Part shown: one piece after another, positions 35,771 through 45,574 of the stretch
Layout of the letters: the number at the start of each line of letters is the position of its first letter
Position numbering within the stretch: position 1 is the stretch's first letter
Origin: Bacteroidia bacterium
Lineage (GTDB): Bacteria; Bacteroidota; Bacteroidia; Flavobacteriales; Flavobacteriaceae
NCBI GenBank assembly: GCA_030427585.1
Contig: JAUIBW010000021.1
Span: 22,650-86,649 of the forward strand
DNA length: 64,000 bases
Reading direction: 5' to 3'
Position numbers and translations under genes: made by a program
The notes under the pieces: generated by a model
Told to the model about the DNA's origin: nothing
The model's database searches: none
What the model saw: only the letters and a program-made list of their open reading frames with translations

Positions 35771-36825
35771 AAAAACCAATCCTAATTTTGTTCGCATTAT
35801 TGTTTATAATAGGTTGCGAACCAATCGAAGTAACTGTTAAAGATTCATTTGATTTTCAAATCAAAAGTCAATACATATCTATAAACAAAATAGATACCGA
35901 AATACTCACTTTTATTGACATATTTCCTGATCACATCGTAGAAGGCACTATCTATACTTTTGAATACGAAATACTAGAAGGTGATGGATTCTATAAATTA
36001 GAAAACTTAGTTCTCTCTCCAGGGCAAAAGTATGAGTTTTCTGATTTAGAAATTGTTCCAAAGTATATAGCTAAAACAGAAGGACAACATCAAATTCAAA
36101 CCTTTATAGAAAACGATAAAGGATTACGAAAAGAACATAAACTAGCCTATCAGATTATAAAGGAAGACTTTGAATTTTCGGTTGCTTTTGATAAAAATGA
36201 GAACTATGTAAACGAATACACAGATTTTATTCTTCGCATAGATACAACAAAAAACGAGGAAGCTATTTACAAAGTGTATTTCAAAAATGTTAATGGTGAA
36301 CTAGAAATATTAGATAGTGAAGGGGCTATAAGTCAAAACGAATTTTTGGATTTAGATAACGAGTTTATGAAAGGAAGGTTTCGATCATTTGAAGTTGGAA
36401 GTCTAGAAATCGAATTTGTAATTGAATCGTCCAATGGAATAGTCAAATCTCAAAAAGTAGAATACTCATCTTTACAGACAGATTTTGAAGTAGTAATGAC
36501 ACCAAACCCTTTAAAAGTACCTTATCTATGGGATATGAATTTCACATATTTTATAAAGCGCCCAAGGCATTTAGAACAAGAAATAGAATATTATTTGTAT
36601 ATCACTTCTTTTAAATTAGGAACTATGGGATATACCATAAATAATGGTGATGGTCTCATTTCTCAAGGATTTGAATGGAATATTGGCAGTAGAATTTCTG
36701 GAGGAGGAATACTTAAACAATTGGGTGTTGTTTCTCCTAGAACTGGCACTGTGACGTTTCATTTTAGAGATACTAATGGAGCTGAATTTGAAACCACCGT
36801 TGATGTCGAATTTTATGATAACTAA
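35767..36825 (+). CDS. lipoprotein with repeated beta domains, TraQ/DUF3872-like
   Basis: A 352-residue protein with lipobox LLFIIGC (Cys17). After the signal it shows about three ~110-residue units, each beginning near DFEFSV/DFEVVM or DFQIKS and containing a glycine/Asp 'GDG' or 'DSEG' strand pair, like Ig-type domains. TraQ (DUF3872) of Bacteroides elements is a single such unit; this protein looks like a triplicated version. Coupled to the TraO-like gene by a 4-bp overlap. Probable role at the cell envelope during transfer; assignment is tentative. A 185-bp gap follows. Confidence 0.5.
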   Translation: MKKPILILFALLFIIGCEPIEVTVKDSFDFQIKSQYISINKIDTEILTFIDIFPDHIVEGTIYTFEYEILEGDGFYKLENLVLSPGQKYEFSDLEIVPKYIAKTEGQHQIQTFIENDKGLRKEHKLAYQIIKEDFEFSVAFDKNENYVNEYTDFILRIDTTKNEEAIYKVYFKNVNGELEILDSEGAISQNEFLDLDNEFMKGRFRSFEVGSLEIEFVIESSNGIVKSQKVEYSSLQTDFEVVMTPNPLKVPYLWDMNFTYFIKRPRHLEQEIEYYLYITSFKLGTMGYTINNGDGLISQGFEWNIGSRISGGGILKQLGVVSPRTGTVTFHFRDTNGAEFETTVDVEFYDN

Positions 36826-37010
36826 CTAAGAATTTTTTCTAAATCAGCTTATCTTGTTCAGCTTCACAAAATTCCTGTTAAGGCCTATACAGGCGCTTAC
36901 CATAAATCTTTGTTCGCTTCACTACACTAAGTTGATTTGAAAAAAACACCTTACGGAATAAAAGTACACTTTAAGAAAAAAATCACTTTCAAAATTTAAA
37001 ATACAACAAT

Positions 37011-37520
37011 ATGAAAACTATCATAACAACATTTTTATTGCTAAGTATTAGCCTCATTACAACGAGCCAGGAGCTAAAACACCAGGAGATTAAGTTAAAA
37101 TTATATGAGGCAGTAGAAGCCAATTTACCTGTTCGGTTTAATTCAATCAAATCATTTCGCCAACTTTTTTACACAAAGTGCGATAAGTTTCCAAAACACT
37201 GCGAGAAATTAAAGTTGGATAAGATAACAGATTTTAGAATCATTGAGGTCATAGCAGGAGATTATGTAGAAGAAGTCAATGAAATAGAAGTTGTACCTCC
37301 CAAATATTACAGGATCAATGCATCGCTCGACTTTGCTTATAGTGCCGAAAATATAAGTCATCAAGCTACTGCTGTATTAGAATGCGCAATCAAGAAAGTT
37401 GTCGATGGGTATGAGATTGACTATATCAAAATACTAGGTCGAAAAAGTATACACGAGTACTATGAACACATAAGAGATCCTGAATATTACATTTTGAATT
37501 ATTTGGACTTTACCGATTAA
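37011..37520 (+). CDS. hypothetical secreted protein of the element
   Basis: A 169-residue protein with signal peptide MKTIITTFLLLSISLITTSQ. The mature part is mixed alpha/beta with two Cys (YTKCDKFPKHCEKLKL) that could form a disulphide, and a C-terminal Tyr/Asp-rich tail. I recognise no family. It lies 10 bp before the phosphoesterase gene on the same strand and is probably cotranscribed with it. Confidence 0.6.
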   Translation: MKTIITTFLLLSISLITTSQELKHQEIKLKLYEAVEANLPVRFNSIKSFRQLFYTKCDKFPKHCEKLKLDKITDFRIIEVIAGDYVEEVNEIEVVPPKYYRINASLDFAYSAENISHQATAVLECAIKKVVDGYEIDYIKILGRKSIHEYYEHIRDPEYYILNYLDFTD

Positions 37521-37530
37521 GCGAAAGAAT

Positions 37531-38067
37531 ATGAATAATATATTCTTTACTTCGGATCATCATTTCGGCCATAAAGGTGTAATTAAGCATTCTAAAAGGC
37601 CCTTTCAATCTGTTGAAGAAATGAATGAAACCATGATCCAAAAATGGAATGAAAAGGTAAGAAAAAATGATCTGGTGTATCATCTTGGTGATATTGCATT
37701 AATGTCACCAAGAAAATTAGAAGATATTTTAGAGCGATTGAACGGTAAAATTCATTTGATAAAAGGAAATCACGATAAATTAACCCAAAATTGCCTAGAA
37801 CGATTTGAATGGATTAGGGATTATCATGAACTTAAATTACCGAATCCACGATCAGCAAATAATCAACTTATCATTCTGATGCATTATCCACTAATGACCT
37901 GGAAAGGAAAATATAGCGGAGCATATCATTTTTACGGACATTCACACGGAAAACTTAATAGCTATAACAGAAAGTTAGCCTTAGATGTTGGTGTTGATTG
38001 CCACGACTTTTATCCCTTATCATATGAAGAAATACAGGAAAAACTAAACATAATAACTTTGATATGA
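37531..38067 (+). CDS. calcineurin-like metallophosphoesterase
   Basis: A 178-residue protein with the complete dimetal motif set: TSDHHFGH (DxH), LGDIA (GDxx), KGNHDK (GNHD), LMHYPL (H) and YGHSHG (GHxH). It belongs to the small phosphoesterase group often carried by phages and mobile elements; substrates range from cyclic nucleotides to nucleic-acid ends and are not predictable here. It is the first of three overlapping genes (ATGA overlaps) with two small unknown proteins. Confidence 0.9.
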   Translation: MNNIFFTSDHHFGHKGVIKHSKRPFQSVEEMNETMIQKWNEKVRKNDLVYHLGDIALMSPRKLEDILERLNGKIHLIKGNHDKLTQNCLERFEWIRDYHELKLPNPRSANNQLIILMHYPLMTWKGKYSGAYHFYGHSHGKLNSYNRKLALDVGVDCHDFYPLSYEEIQEKLNIITLI

Positions 38068-38273
38068 ATGATGACGAAAAATTTATTGAATCCTTTGAAA
38101 GAGCTAAATTAAAGTACAATCTTGCTGTACACAAATACCCAATAGAAATGTTCGATATAACCAATATTATTGAAAATATTAATGATTTTGAATCGTCAGA
38201 GGTACAACGAGCATTTAAAAAATTACATTTGATTTTAGATGATATTGAAAATGACCTAAATAGTGAACTATGA
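38064..38273 (+). CDS. small hypothetical protein overlapping the phosphoesterase gene
   Basis: A 69-residue acidic, mostly helical protein without signal or membrane segment. Its start overlaps the phosphoesterase stop by 4 bp and its stop overlaps the next gene's start by 4 bp, which supports it as a real gene. Function unknown. Confidence 0.55.
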   Translation: MNDDEKFIESFERAKLKYNLAVHKYPIEMFDITNIIENINDFESSEVQRAFKKLHLILDDIENDLNSEL

Positions 38274-38512
38274 ATTCATACGGAGAAACAATTGATGCAC
38301 TACTCGACACTTTAGAACGAAAGTATAGCATATCAGAGGGGCTTCTGGAATACCGAGGGTTATTAGATTTTGTAACAAATCCAGAGAATACGGAGACTAT
38401 TAAAAAATTTATTATTTGGGTAGGAAGAAAGCGTGAAGATTTTAATGACAAGCAACACGCTACAAATTATATGCTTAAAGTTTTAGAAGGAAAAATGAAG
38501 CATAGTAATTAA
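38270..38512 (+). CDS. small hypothetical protein, last of the phosphoesterase operon
   Basis: An 80-residue soluble, helical protein (ETIDALLDTLERKYSISE ... FIIWVGRKREDFNDKQH). Coupled by a 4-bp overlap to the preceding small ORF. No family recognised. It faces the convergent restriction cassette, separated by 206 bp that contain a 12-nt direct repeat (38562-38573 and 38664-38675) and no clear terminator. Confidence 0.55.
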   Translation: MNSYGETIDALLDTLERKYSISEGLLEYRGLLDFVTNPENTETIKKFIIWVGRKREDFNDKQHATNYMLKVLEGKMKHSN

Positions 38513-38718
38513 TCATTTATAAAAACATAGGACAAATAGTCGGCATAAAATTACCTTTCATTTCGTAGTATTAGTTTTGGTAGGTTTGGGGCTGCGCGCT
38601 TCGCTTGCTGAAAAAATAGAATTTATCGAATAAAACATTGACCCCAATAATTTTTATTATTAATTCGTAGTATTATTTTGTAGATTAAGGGATGCTTGTT
38701 AAGGTTGCTATAATTACG

Positions 38719-40791
38719 TTAACCTGATATTTGTTCTTCAAATGCTTGTTCAACAAGATCGATTATATCATCTAATTCCGAAGCGTGACGTAAATTTACT
38801 TCTACATCTCCATTGCCCCATCTTCCTAAACCAGTAATATCTTTACAAAGGTTCTTAGGGTCTTTGATTCTGTCAAAAGCCATATTCAAGGATAGACGTA
38901 ATTTTGATTTTTGAGGAACTACATCAACAAAGTTAGTTTGTGCCTTAAATGCTATGTATAATTTTTTAAATTCAACTTTTGCTGTGGCATCCATATTTAA
39001 GACTCTTTTTTCAAACAAGCGATACAAGTCTAACATATCATTTTGTAAATACTCGTACTGTTCTAGGGTATATTGAACCGTGTCTTTTGTAGTTTCAGGT
39101 GCTCTATATATTTCTAAAACATCATCATCCAAAAAAGGTGATGGCCATACTTTTAATGCTCTTTGACCTAATTCAGTTCCTCTATTTTTGATTGCTTGTT
39201 CGTTCCAAATATTCGCTGCTCTAACTGATTTATTTAAGAATAAAGGACTATCATTAAAACCTCCTTCAATAGTCTTTTTATTTGTAAATGGTTTGTCTGA
39301 TAATTCCGAATTATAGGCTGTCAATGATAGATTTCCTAATGTATGTAAATACTTTTCTTTTATCAGCTTCCAATTCTCACCTAATTCTTGTTGCCATTCA
39401 AAGGATGTTTTTGGATTTTGTGGTATTATGTGTTCTATGGTGTAGTTTTCAGTAGTTATTAATTCTTTACGTTTGAAGTTTTCTAAAGATTCTAAAAGGT
39501 AATTTCTTGATCTAAAATTATAGACATCTTTTAACTGAATTTCTCTTCTGAATTCTGCATCATCAGGAAATCTTCTATATCCATCCATTAACATAAATGC
39601 TGCTTTCACAGATTCCGAATAGGTCTCACTTTTAATGTTCTTATAAAGTGTTGCAAATGTTTTATTTAAACTATTGGTAGGAATACCACATATAGCACGT
39701 CTAAAAACATAGTTTTTAGTAATGTGTAGTATCTCTACAAATTCATCTAACGTAATTAACTCATTCTCGTAATCGTTATAGACTGCCAATAAGAAAGGAT
39801 ATGAAGTATCTATTCGCAATTTGGTGATTTCTTTGAATATAGGATTTAAGCTTTTATCCTCTTCTTTCTGTAAAGCAATAGCAACATAGTATTGAGAATA
39901 TTCATAAAGGCTTTTTACTATATTTTCTATACCAAATTTGTCTTTGTGATTATTAAAATACTGTTTAAACGTATCATACACTTCTCCAATTTTGGGAATG
40001 CTATTTAACTTCATCGTTAGATAATCTCTCATAAACCAAGGTAAAGCACTTATATTTTCTCCAAAACTTTGTTCCATAGGATACCAATAGGTTTCGTATA
40101 GGTGCTTTTGGAATATTGGTTCTTGCCCCATTAAAATATAATTTCTAATAAGATCTGCTTGTGATAAGTTTAAACCTGTTGAATTTAGACTCTCAAATAT
40201 TAACTGCGGATTGTCTTTTTCTTTTTCTAGTGCAACATCAACTACTATTAATTTCTGAAGTCCTTTATATATTTTATTGATGTTGTTCTCATCAATTTGC
40301 CCATAAAAATAGTCCTGATTTTCAATAATTCTATTTGAATACTTTGTTGGTAAAGGCTTATTAGTTAATAGATTTGTAAGTGTTACTTTATCTCTTCTTG
40401 TTAGCAATAATTTGAAGTATAAATCATTATCCTCTTCCGCATTAAATAAATAATAGTTTTTTAGCTTTTTGGCGGTTGTATCAACCACACAATCAGGATT
40501 CTTTTCTATGAACTTTACTAAAGCTGCAATCAACAAAGTAATCGTGGTTAATCTTTGCTGTCCATCTATTACTAAATACTTATTAATTTCCGCAATAGTA
40601 TGAATATCTGGTTGAAAGTATACTATTGAGCCTATGAAATGTCCTTGTTCAGATTTTGATGCTTCCTTAATATCTTTTAATAATAAAGCACATTGTTTAA
40701 ACTGCCAACTATATGTTCGTTGGTAAATAGGAATGATAAACTGTTTAGGTTCTTTTATGATTGATAATAGATTTTTTGCTGAAGCTTTCAT
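38719..40791 (-). CDS. DUF262/DUF1524 (GmrSD-like) nuclease with DUF5655-like C-terminus
   Basis: A 690-residue protein. The N-terminal DUF262 domain carries PIYQRTYSW and the DGQQRLTT motif (76-83) of ParB-like NTP-using domains; the DUF1524 HNH-type nuclease has EHIIPQN with His454. The last ~110 residues look like the DUF5655 module frequently found at the end of such proteins. GmrSD enzymes cut DNA with modified bases (type IV restriction), and related DUF262 proteins act in other antiphage systems. Here it is the last gene of a four-gene minus-strand cassette, 28 bp after the second methylase gene, so it may act together with the methylases. Target preference is unknown. Confidence 0.85.
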   Translation of the reverse strand: MKASAKNLLSIIKEPKQFIIPIYQRTYSWQFKQCALLLKDIKEASKSEQGHFIGSIVYFQPDIHTIAEINKYLVIDGQQRLTTITLLIAALVKFIEKNPDCVVDTTAKKLKNYYLFNAEEDNDLYFKLLLTRRDKVTLTNLLTNKPLPTKYSNRIIENQDYFYGQIDENNINKIYKGLQKLIVVDVALEKEKDNPQLIFESLNSTGLNLSQADLIRNYILMGQEPIFQKHLYETYWYPMEQSFGENISALPWFMRDYLTMKLNSIPKIGEVYDTFKQYFNNHKDKFGIENIVKSLYEYSQYYVAIALQKEEDKSLNPIFKEITKLRIDTSYPFLLAVYNDYENELITLDEFVEILHITKNYVFRRAICGIPTNSLNKTFATLYKNIKSETYSESVKAAFMLMDGYRRFPDDAEFRREIQLKDVYNFRSRNYLLESLENFKRKELITTENYTIEHIIPQNPKTSFEWQQELGENWKLIKEKYLHTLGNLSLTAYNSELSDKPFTNKKTIEGGFNDSPLFLNKSVRAANIWNEQAIKNRGTELGQRALKVWPSPFLDDDVLEIYRAPETTKDTVQYTLEQYEYLQNDMLDLYRLFEKRVLNMDATAKVEFKKLYIAFKAQTNFVDVVPQKSKLRLSLNMAFDRIKDPKNLCKDITGLGRWGNGDVEVNLRHASELDDIIDLVEQAFEEQISG

Positions 40792-40819
40792 AGACCTTTA
40801 AACTGATTTGAAAATCGTT

Positions 40820-42502
40820 TTATTTAACAACTAGAGGCTTTTTTGATTTTGCGGACTTTCCTCTGTTAATTCTGCGATCTGACATTTTCTTCCAAATGTT
40901 TCTTAACTCTAAAGTTTCCGCTAAAGTAAACCCATAATGATCTATTAAAATAGCTCTATCTACAATATCTAATACTTCTTCAATCCTATCTTCCCGAATT
41001 AGCTCATCAATTAATGCTATATCAATACCATGATTTTCAACAACTGGTATTAATAATTCTTCAATTTCTGTTGGTTCAAAAGTCATAACACCTCCACCAT
41101 AACTTCTTCCTGTTACTTCAGAAAAAGCAAATGTTAGCGAGTTTAGAAAACATACTACTATACTTTCTGGACTATATTCATCTGATATGAATCTTACTCT
41201 GTGAATGGTATCTGTTGAAGAGGCTTCAACGTGATTTAACACCAGTTTTGGATATCTGTTTACTTGTCTTAATGCAAAACCTTGAGGTATCCATAAAGAA
41301 GGTGTGATATACCACCTCTTTCTTATTCTACACTTGTAACCTTTGTGAAACTCCTTTTCTTCACCGTACTTTATGTATTTTTTACTGTCCTTATCTAAGT
41401 TTTTAAATTCAGTATTTTCTGGTAAGAAAAGTTTATTTGGAAGATCATTATTAGCATTTTCATCAAAATCATTATCATTAAAAATGATCCCTGAAAGTTG
41501 ATTAGACTTACTTACCACTTTGGTCGTAACATCTTGTAATTTCCATTCATCAACTTGTGATTGCTTTAGCATAAAAAACTCATTACGACCAGTTACTATT
41601 CCTACGTCAGCATCTAAAATTTCATTAGCCAATGGAACACGATTACCTTCTTTTATTTCTCGTAATAAGTCTATTTCTCGTGGATTCAAAAAGTATTTTG
41701 TCCATTTTTCTGTATCGTGCTGTATTTCGACAACCTCAGTTTCTGCAACAGCATTAAAATCAATATCAACAAGTTCTTCTAAATCATTTAATTGTAACAC
41801 TCTAATTCCATGAGCATTAGGCACAGATTTTTCACATAGCATTAAAACGACCTCTTGTTGTATTCCATCAAAGACCAACTTTTTGAAAGTTACTATAGTT
41901 ATTCTCTCAAAGAAGTTACTTAGAAATACTCTTGTTTGTTCCGCATATTTAACTTGAAATAACTCTGCCGGAATTACCATTCCTAAACGACCGTTCTCTG
42001 TAAGTAGAGAAGAGCAAATCACTAAGAAAGGAACCCAAATATTTGTGAGTTTGTTTGGCTTTAGTCCTAAATCTTCCATCATCTGGATTGCAATATCTCT
42101 ATGTTTAGGAGGAAAATTTTGATATCTAATGAATGGCGGATTACCTACGATTGAATTAAATGTTGCATTCTCTTGATTAGAAATAAAACTAAAGAAATCA
42201 TCATTTACAATTGTATCGTTGTTCAACCCAAAATTTGCGGCTCTGTTTGCTGCTTTTACTGCTTCATCAGGAATTAATTCTACACCTTTTATTCTTCCGT
42301 ATAAATCTTGATTAAAAACGCCCAATTCATTGAATCTCCTAATTGCCGCTTCTATAAAATTTCCATCACCACAACTTGGTTCTAAAACTAAATCATTATC
42401 ATTCTGTATTGCCCAGGAACAAATGAACTCAGCAATTGGAGAAGGTGTATAGTAACCGCCTCTTAATTTATCAAAATCAATATCTTGTTCTTTCTCTGCC
42501 AT
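40820..42502 (-). CDS. N6-adenine DNA methyltransferase (Eco57I-type, no nuclease domain)
   Basis: A 560-residue protein. GGYYTPSPIAEFI precedes motif I VLEPSCGDGNF (38-48); the catalytic motif IV is NPPF (121-124). The C-terminal half (about 280-520) contains a target-recognition-like region (SLWIPQGFALRQVNRYPKLV ... GRSYGGGVMTFEP). There is no PD-ExK or other nuclease motif, so it should only methylate. Its ATG abuts the stop of the type IIG gene with no gap. In the Eco57I system a type IIG enzyme is accompanied by a separate methylase that protects both strands; this gene could play that role. Confidence 0.88.
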   Translation of the reverse strand: MAEKEQDIDFDKLRGGYYTPSPIAEFICSWAIQNDNDLVLEPSCGDGNFIEAAIRRFNELGVFNQDLYGRIKGVELIPDEAVKAANRAANFGLNNDTIVNDDFFSFISNQENATFNSIVGNPPFIRYQNFPPKHRDIAIQMMEDLGLKPNKLTNIWVPFLVICSSLLTENGRLGMVIPAELFQVKYAEQTRVFLSNFFERITIVTFKKLVFDGIQQEVVLMLCEKSVPNAHGIRVLQLNDLEELVDIDFNAVAETEVVEIQHDTEKWTKYFLNPREIDLLREIKEGNRVPLANEILDADVGIVTGRNEFFMLKQSQVDEWKLQDVTTKVVSKSNQLSGIIFNDNDFDENANNDLPNKLFLPENTEFKNLDKDSKKYIKYGEEKEFHKGYKCRIRKRWYITPSLWIPQGFALRQVNRYPKLVLNHVEASSTDTIHRVRFISDEYSPESIVVCFLNSLTFAFSEVTGRSYGGGVMTFEPTEIEELLIPVVENHGIDIALIDELIREDRIEEVLDIVDRAILIDHYGFTLAETLELRNIWKKMSDRRINRGKSAKSKKPLVVK

Positions 42503-45500
42503 TTAAGATTCTATTGGTGCAACAAATAAATTGTCGCCAGTTATGCAATCTATATCCTCTTCAGTGAAACCATATAAGGCATCAATCTGACTGAATAAGT
42601 TGTTATATAATCGGTTTATTTTACGGTTTAATACTTTTTGTTTAGCATATATTTTCTCGCCTTTTAAACTTTGCTTAGTTCTTATGATAGATTTTACTGT
42701 CCTGACGATTAAATTATGAATTCCTTTTTCTTCAGCATCTGTAAAGTCAATTGTTCTAATAGGGAGGTTCTCAATAAACTGTTTACCGTGAGAATAGTAA
42801 TCTCCTCTAAATTCACTAGCTCTCGATTTCACCATAGCTTCCAAAACAGGGTGAGATAACAGACCTGCTAAGTAATAAATAGAGTAATCAGAATTTGAAG
42901 TTATAGAATAATAAGGACCATTACCACCACCAGTAAACTGAAAGTTTGTATCATCAATAATATAGCTCGGCTTTTGAGATAAAACTGGAAAGACGATTTT
43001 AGCTGTATTATGAAACTTTGTTAAGCTTTGGCTTCTACCATACTGATACCATTTAGGCGCATTACCATTAATGCTTCGTTTTTCAAGTTTAGATTTAAAT
43101 AGATTCAAGTAAGCCCAACAATCTGGATAATTATTTTGAAAGTCTGCTGGAGAAATTACTATTGCTGAATCTCCATTAATCTCATAAGGAAATATCATTT
43201 GTCCATTAGCAGTTACAGTATCGAATCCATTAAAACTAACATCATATAATGAGGGTTTGCATATTCCTTTCTCAACTTTATATTCTTTTTCGTCTTTAGA
43301 GAAATAAAAGTGAGTAGCATCTTCATTAGATGGTGTGAAAATAAATATTGGATCTGCACTTGTTTGCAAGCCAACTGGAATTTCAGCAACAGACTTCAAA
43401 GCAACAGTTCCAGCTGATATGATTCTGTTGAATAGCTTGTCTGCCGTTTCAGATACAAAAACCCAAGGTGTTGAACCAAAACCACTATTATTATAAGCTA
43501 TAACAGGTGTGGTTTCAAAAACATCTATTGAAGATAGAGTATCGATTCTACTAAATTCAAGTTTTTCTTTTGCTTCTCTAACCAATACGACAATAGCTGT
43601 ATAGGTGCTTCTATTGGGGAAAATCTGTGTTACACCAAAATGTATGATTCTATCTAAAGAAGTAGTATCTGTAATAAAACCTCTTAATTTCTTACCTCCC
43701 TTTACAATGAAAAATTTATTAGGAACTATATATCCAACTCGTCCCCCTTCACTAAGAAGGTTTATAGCTCTTTCAATAAAAAGGTAATACTTGTCAAATA
43801 AATCTTTCTTAGAGTATGTATATGGAGACAGCTTACTCCTGTAATATTCAATTTCTTCAGGTGAATACTTCACAAAGTTTTGAATTCTTACATAAGGTGG
43901 ATTTCCTACGATAGCACTGAAACCTTTTTCCTCTTCTAAGAACGGAAATTCATCCACCCAGTTGAATGGGTTAATTTTAAATAGTAATTCATCATTATCC
44001 TCAGCTTCTTCATCAAACTTAAAGTAGTTATCATCAAGAAGAGAGTTGCCACACTTAATATTATCGTCAAGATTTGGTAATACTTTCTCTCCTGTGTTAT
44101 CTAAAAAACTTTCAATGGATACAGCATTTTCATTTTCAATCAAACGAAGAAGCAAACTGAAATGAGCTACTTCAACTGCATAAGGGTTTATATCAACTCC
44201 GAAAATATTATCAGTAAGAATTGTATGTTTCTCAGATAATGATAAACTGAATTGACCTTCTGATAATTCTATTAAACAATCATTCTTTAAATCTTCTTGT
44301 TCTAAATAATATGCTTCACGGTAATGTAGAATGTAATCAAAAACGGAAAGTAAAAATGTTCCTGAACCACAGCATATATCTGCTATTCTAAAATCCAAGG
44401 AATCATCAAAGTCAGCCTCAGAATATAGATTATCCAGCGTTTCACTTACTATCTGCTTTACAATTCTTTTAGGCGTAGGCACGACACCATTAGAAGCAAC
44501 TACTTCTGGTTCCTGTACTATAGAAACTGAATAATCGGCTGCTAACTCGATTTTATTTCCTAAATACTGCTCATATATTTGGCTTAAAATATCTGAATCA
44601 ATAACAGAAAAGTCATAAGGGCTTATAGGGTAATAAAGCTCGGAGAAAATATAAATTAGTATTTGATCGTCAATGGTTATTTGTTGTGCTAAATCATCTT
44701 CAATGAAAGAAAACAGACCAGAGTTATACTTGTTATCTGAAGCTATGAAAAGCTCTTTTAATTCGTCATAAGTGGTAATATTTTTAAGAGTTTCATATTT
44801 CTCAATTTCTCGGTCCTCACATATCCTCAAGAATATGATTTTATTGATCATTCTTTGGATAAGGAAGTTAATATCATCTTGAGATAAATCGGCATTATTT
44901 TCTACTACGTTTTCAGCAAGAACTTGTCTCCAATTTTCAATTTGACTTAAAAAATGATCATCAAAGGTTTCTTCACCTTTTAGATCGCCAGTGTCGATTG
45001 CAGTTAAACTACCTGATTTTAATGCTTCAAATGAAAATAAAGAGTATATCTCTTCTAAATTTTCAAGAAAGTCTGTGTAGCTAAATGTCTTATATCTGTT
45101 CTGAGAAGCTAGGTCTTCTAATTCTGGTTTTACGGTGCAGTCATAAAAAACTAAGTGCTCAAAATTAGTAAGAACAGAGAAAGGTAGATTGGCACTCCAA
45201 CCATATCTTCGTGTTTGAAATGCGGGTGCTTTTTCAGTTGTAATATCTATAGATACTTTTTTCGCTTCAACGAATAATGAACGTTGGCCGAACTGCTTTA
45301 AAGTATAGTCAGGATTCTTTTTGGTAATTCTATCTTCTTCCTCAACATCAATAGATTCTTCTTGTATAACTTCACGAAAGAGTTGCGTTTTACGTGCCTC
45401 ATTATCTACATCCCAACCAAAAGATTTAAGTAATGGATTTAGAAAATCGATTCTAACTTGAGCCTCACTGTATAAACCTTTTTTATAATCGGCATACCCT

Positions 45501-45574
45501 TCGCTAAAAGCATTAATTAGTACTTTTAGCTGCTCACTACATTCATGAATGTTTTGGCAAATTTTGTACGCCAT
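42503..45574 (-). CDS. type IIG restriction enzyme-adenine methylase (Eco57I family)
   Basis: A 1023-residue single-chain enzyme. An N-terminal HSDR-like nuclease (SEAQVRIDFLNPLLKSFGWD, then Asp89 ... FVEAKK with Glu103-Ala-Lys105, a PD-ExK site) is followed by a helical region, SAM motif I ADICCGSGTF near residue 400, motif IV NPPY near 557, and a target-recognition region in the last ~350 residues. It should methylate and cut at the same sequence. Its ATG overlaps the stop of the XRE controller by one base (TAATG), so expression is coupled to the controller. PglX of BREX has related methylase motifs, but the nuclease domain and lack of other BREX genes argue against that. Confidence 0.9.
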   Translation of the reverse strand: MAYKICQNIHECSEQLKVLINAFSEGYADYKKGLYSEAQVRIDFLNPLLKSFGWDVDNEARKTQLFREVIQEESIDVEEEDRITKKNPDYTLKQFGQRSLFVEAKKVSIDITTEKAPAFQTRRYGWSANLPFSVLTNFEHLVFYDCTVKPELEDLASQNRYKTFSYTDFLENLEEIYSLFSFEALKSGSLTAIDTGDLKGEETFDDHFLSQIENWRQVLAENVVENNADLSQDDINFLIQRMINKIIFLRICEDREIEKYETLKNITTYDELKELFIASDNKYNSGLFSFIEDDLAQQITIDDQILIYIFSELYYPISPYDFSVIDSDILSQIYEQYLGNKIELAADYSVSIVQEPEVVASNGVVPTPKRIVKQIVSETLDNLYSEADFDDSLDFRIADICCGSGTFLLSVFDYILHYREAYYLEQEDLKNDCLIELSEGQFSLSLSEKHTILTDNIFGVDINPYAVEVAHFSLLLRLIENENAVSIESFLDNTGEKVLPNLDDNIKCGNSLLDDNYFKFDEEAEDNDELLFKINPFNWVDEFPFLEEEKGFSAIVGNPPYVRIQNFVKYSPEEIEYYRSKLSPYTYSKKDLFDKYYLFIERAINLLSEGGRVGYIVPNKFFIVKGGKKLRGFITDTTSLDRIIHFGVTQIFPNRSTYTAIVVLVREAKEKLEFSRIDTLSSIDVFETTPVIAYNNSGFGSTPWVFVSETADKLFNRIISAGTVALKSVAEIPVGLQTSADPIFIFTPSNEDATHFYFSKDEKEYKVEKGICKPSLYDVSFNGFDTVTANGQMIFPYEINGDSAIVISPADFQNNYPDCWAYLNLFKSKLEKRSINGNAPKWYQYGRSQSLTKFHNTAKIVFPVLSQKPSYIIDDTNFQFTGGGNGPYYSITSNSDYSIYYLAGLLSHPVLEAMVKSRASEFRGDYYSHGKQFIENLPIRTIDFTDAEEKGIHNLIVRTVKSIIRTKQSLKGEKIYAKQKVLNRKINRLYNNLFSQIDALYGFTEEDIDCITGDNLFVAPIES

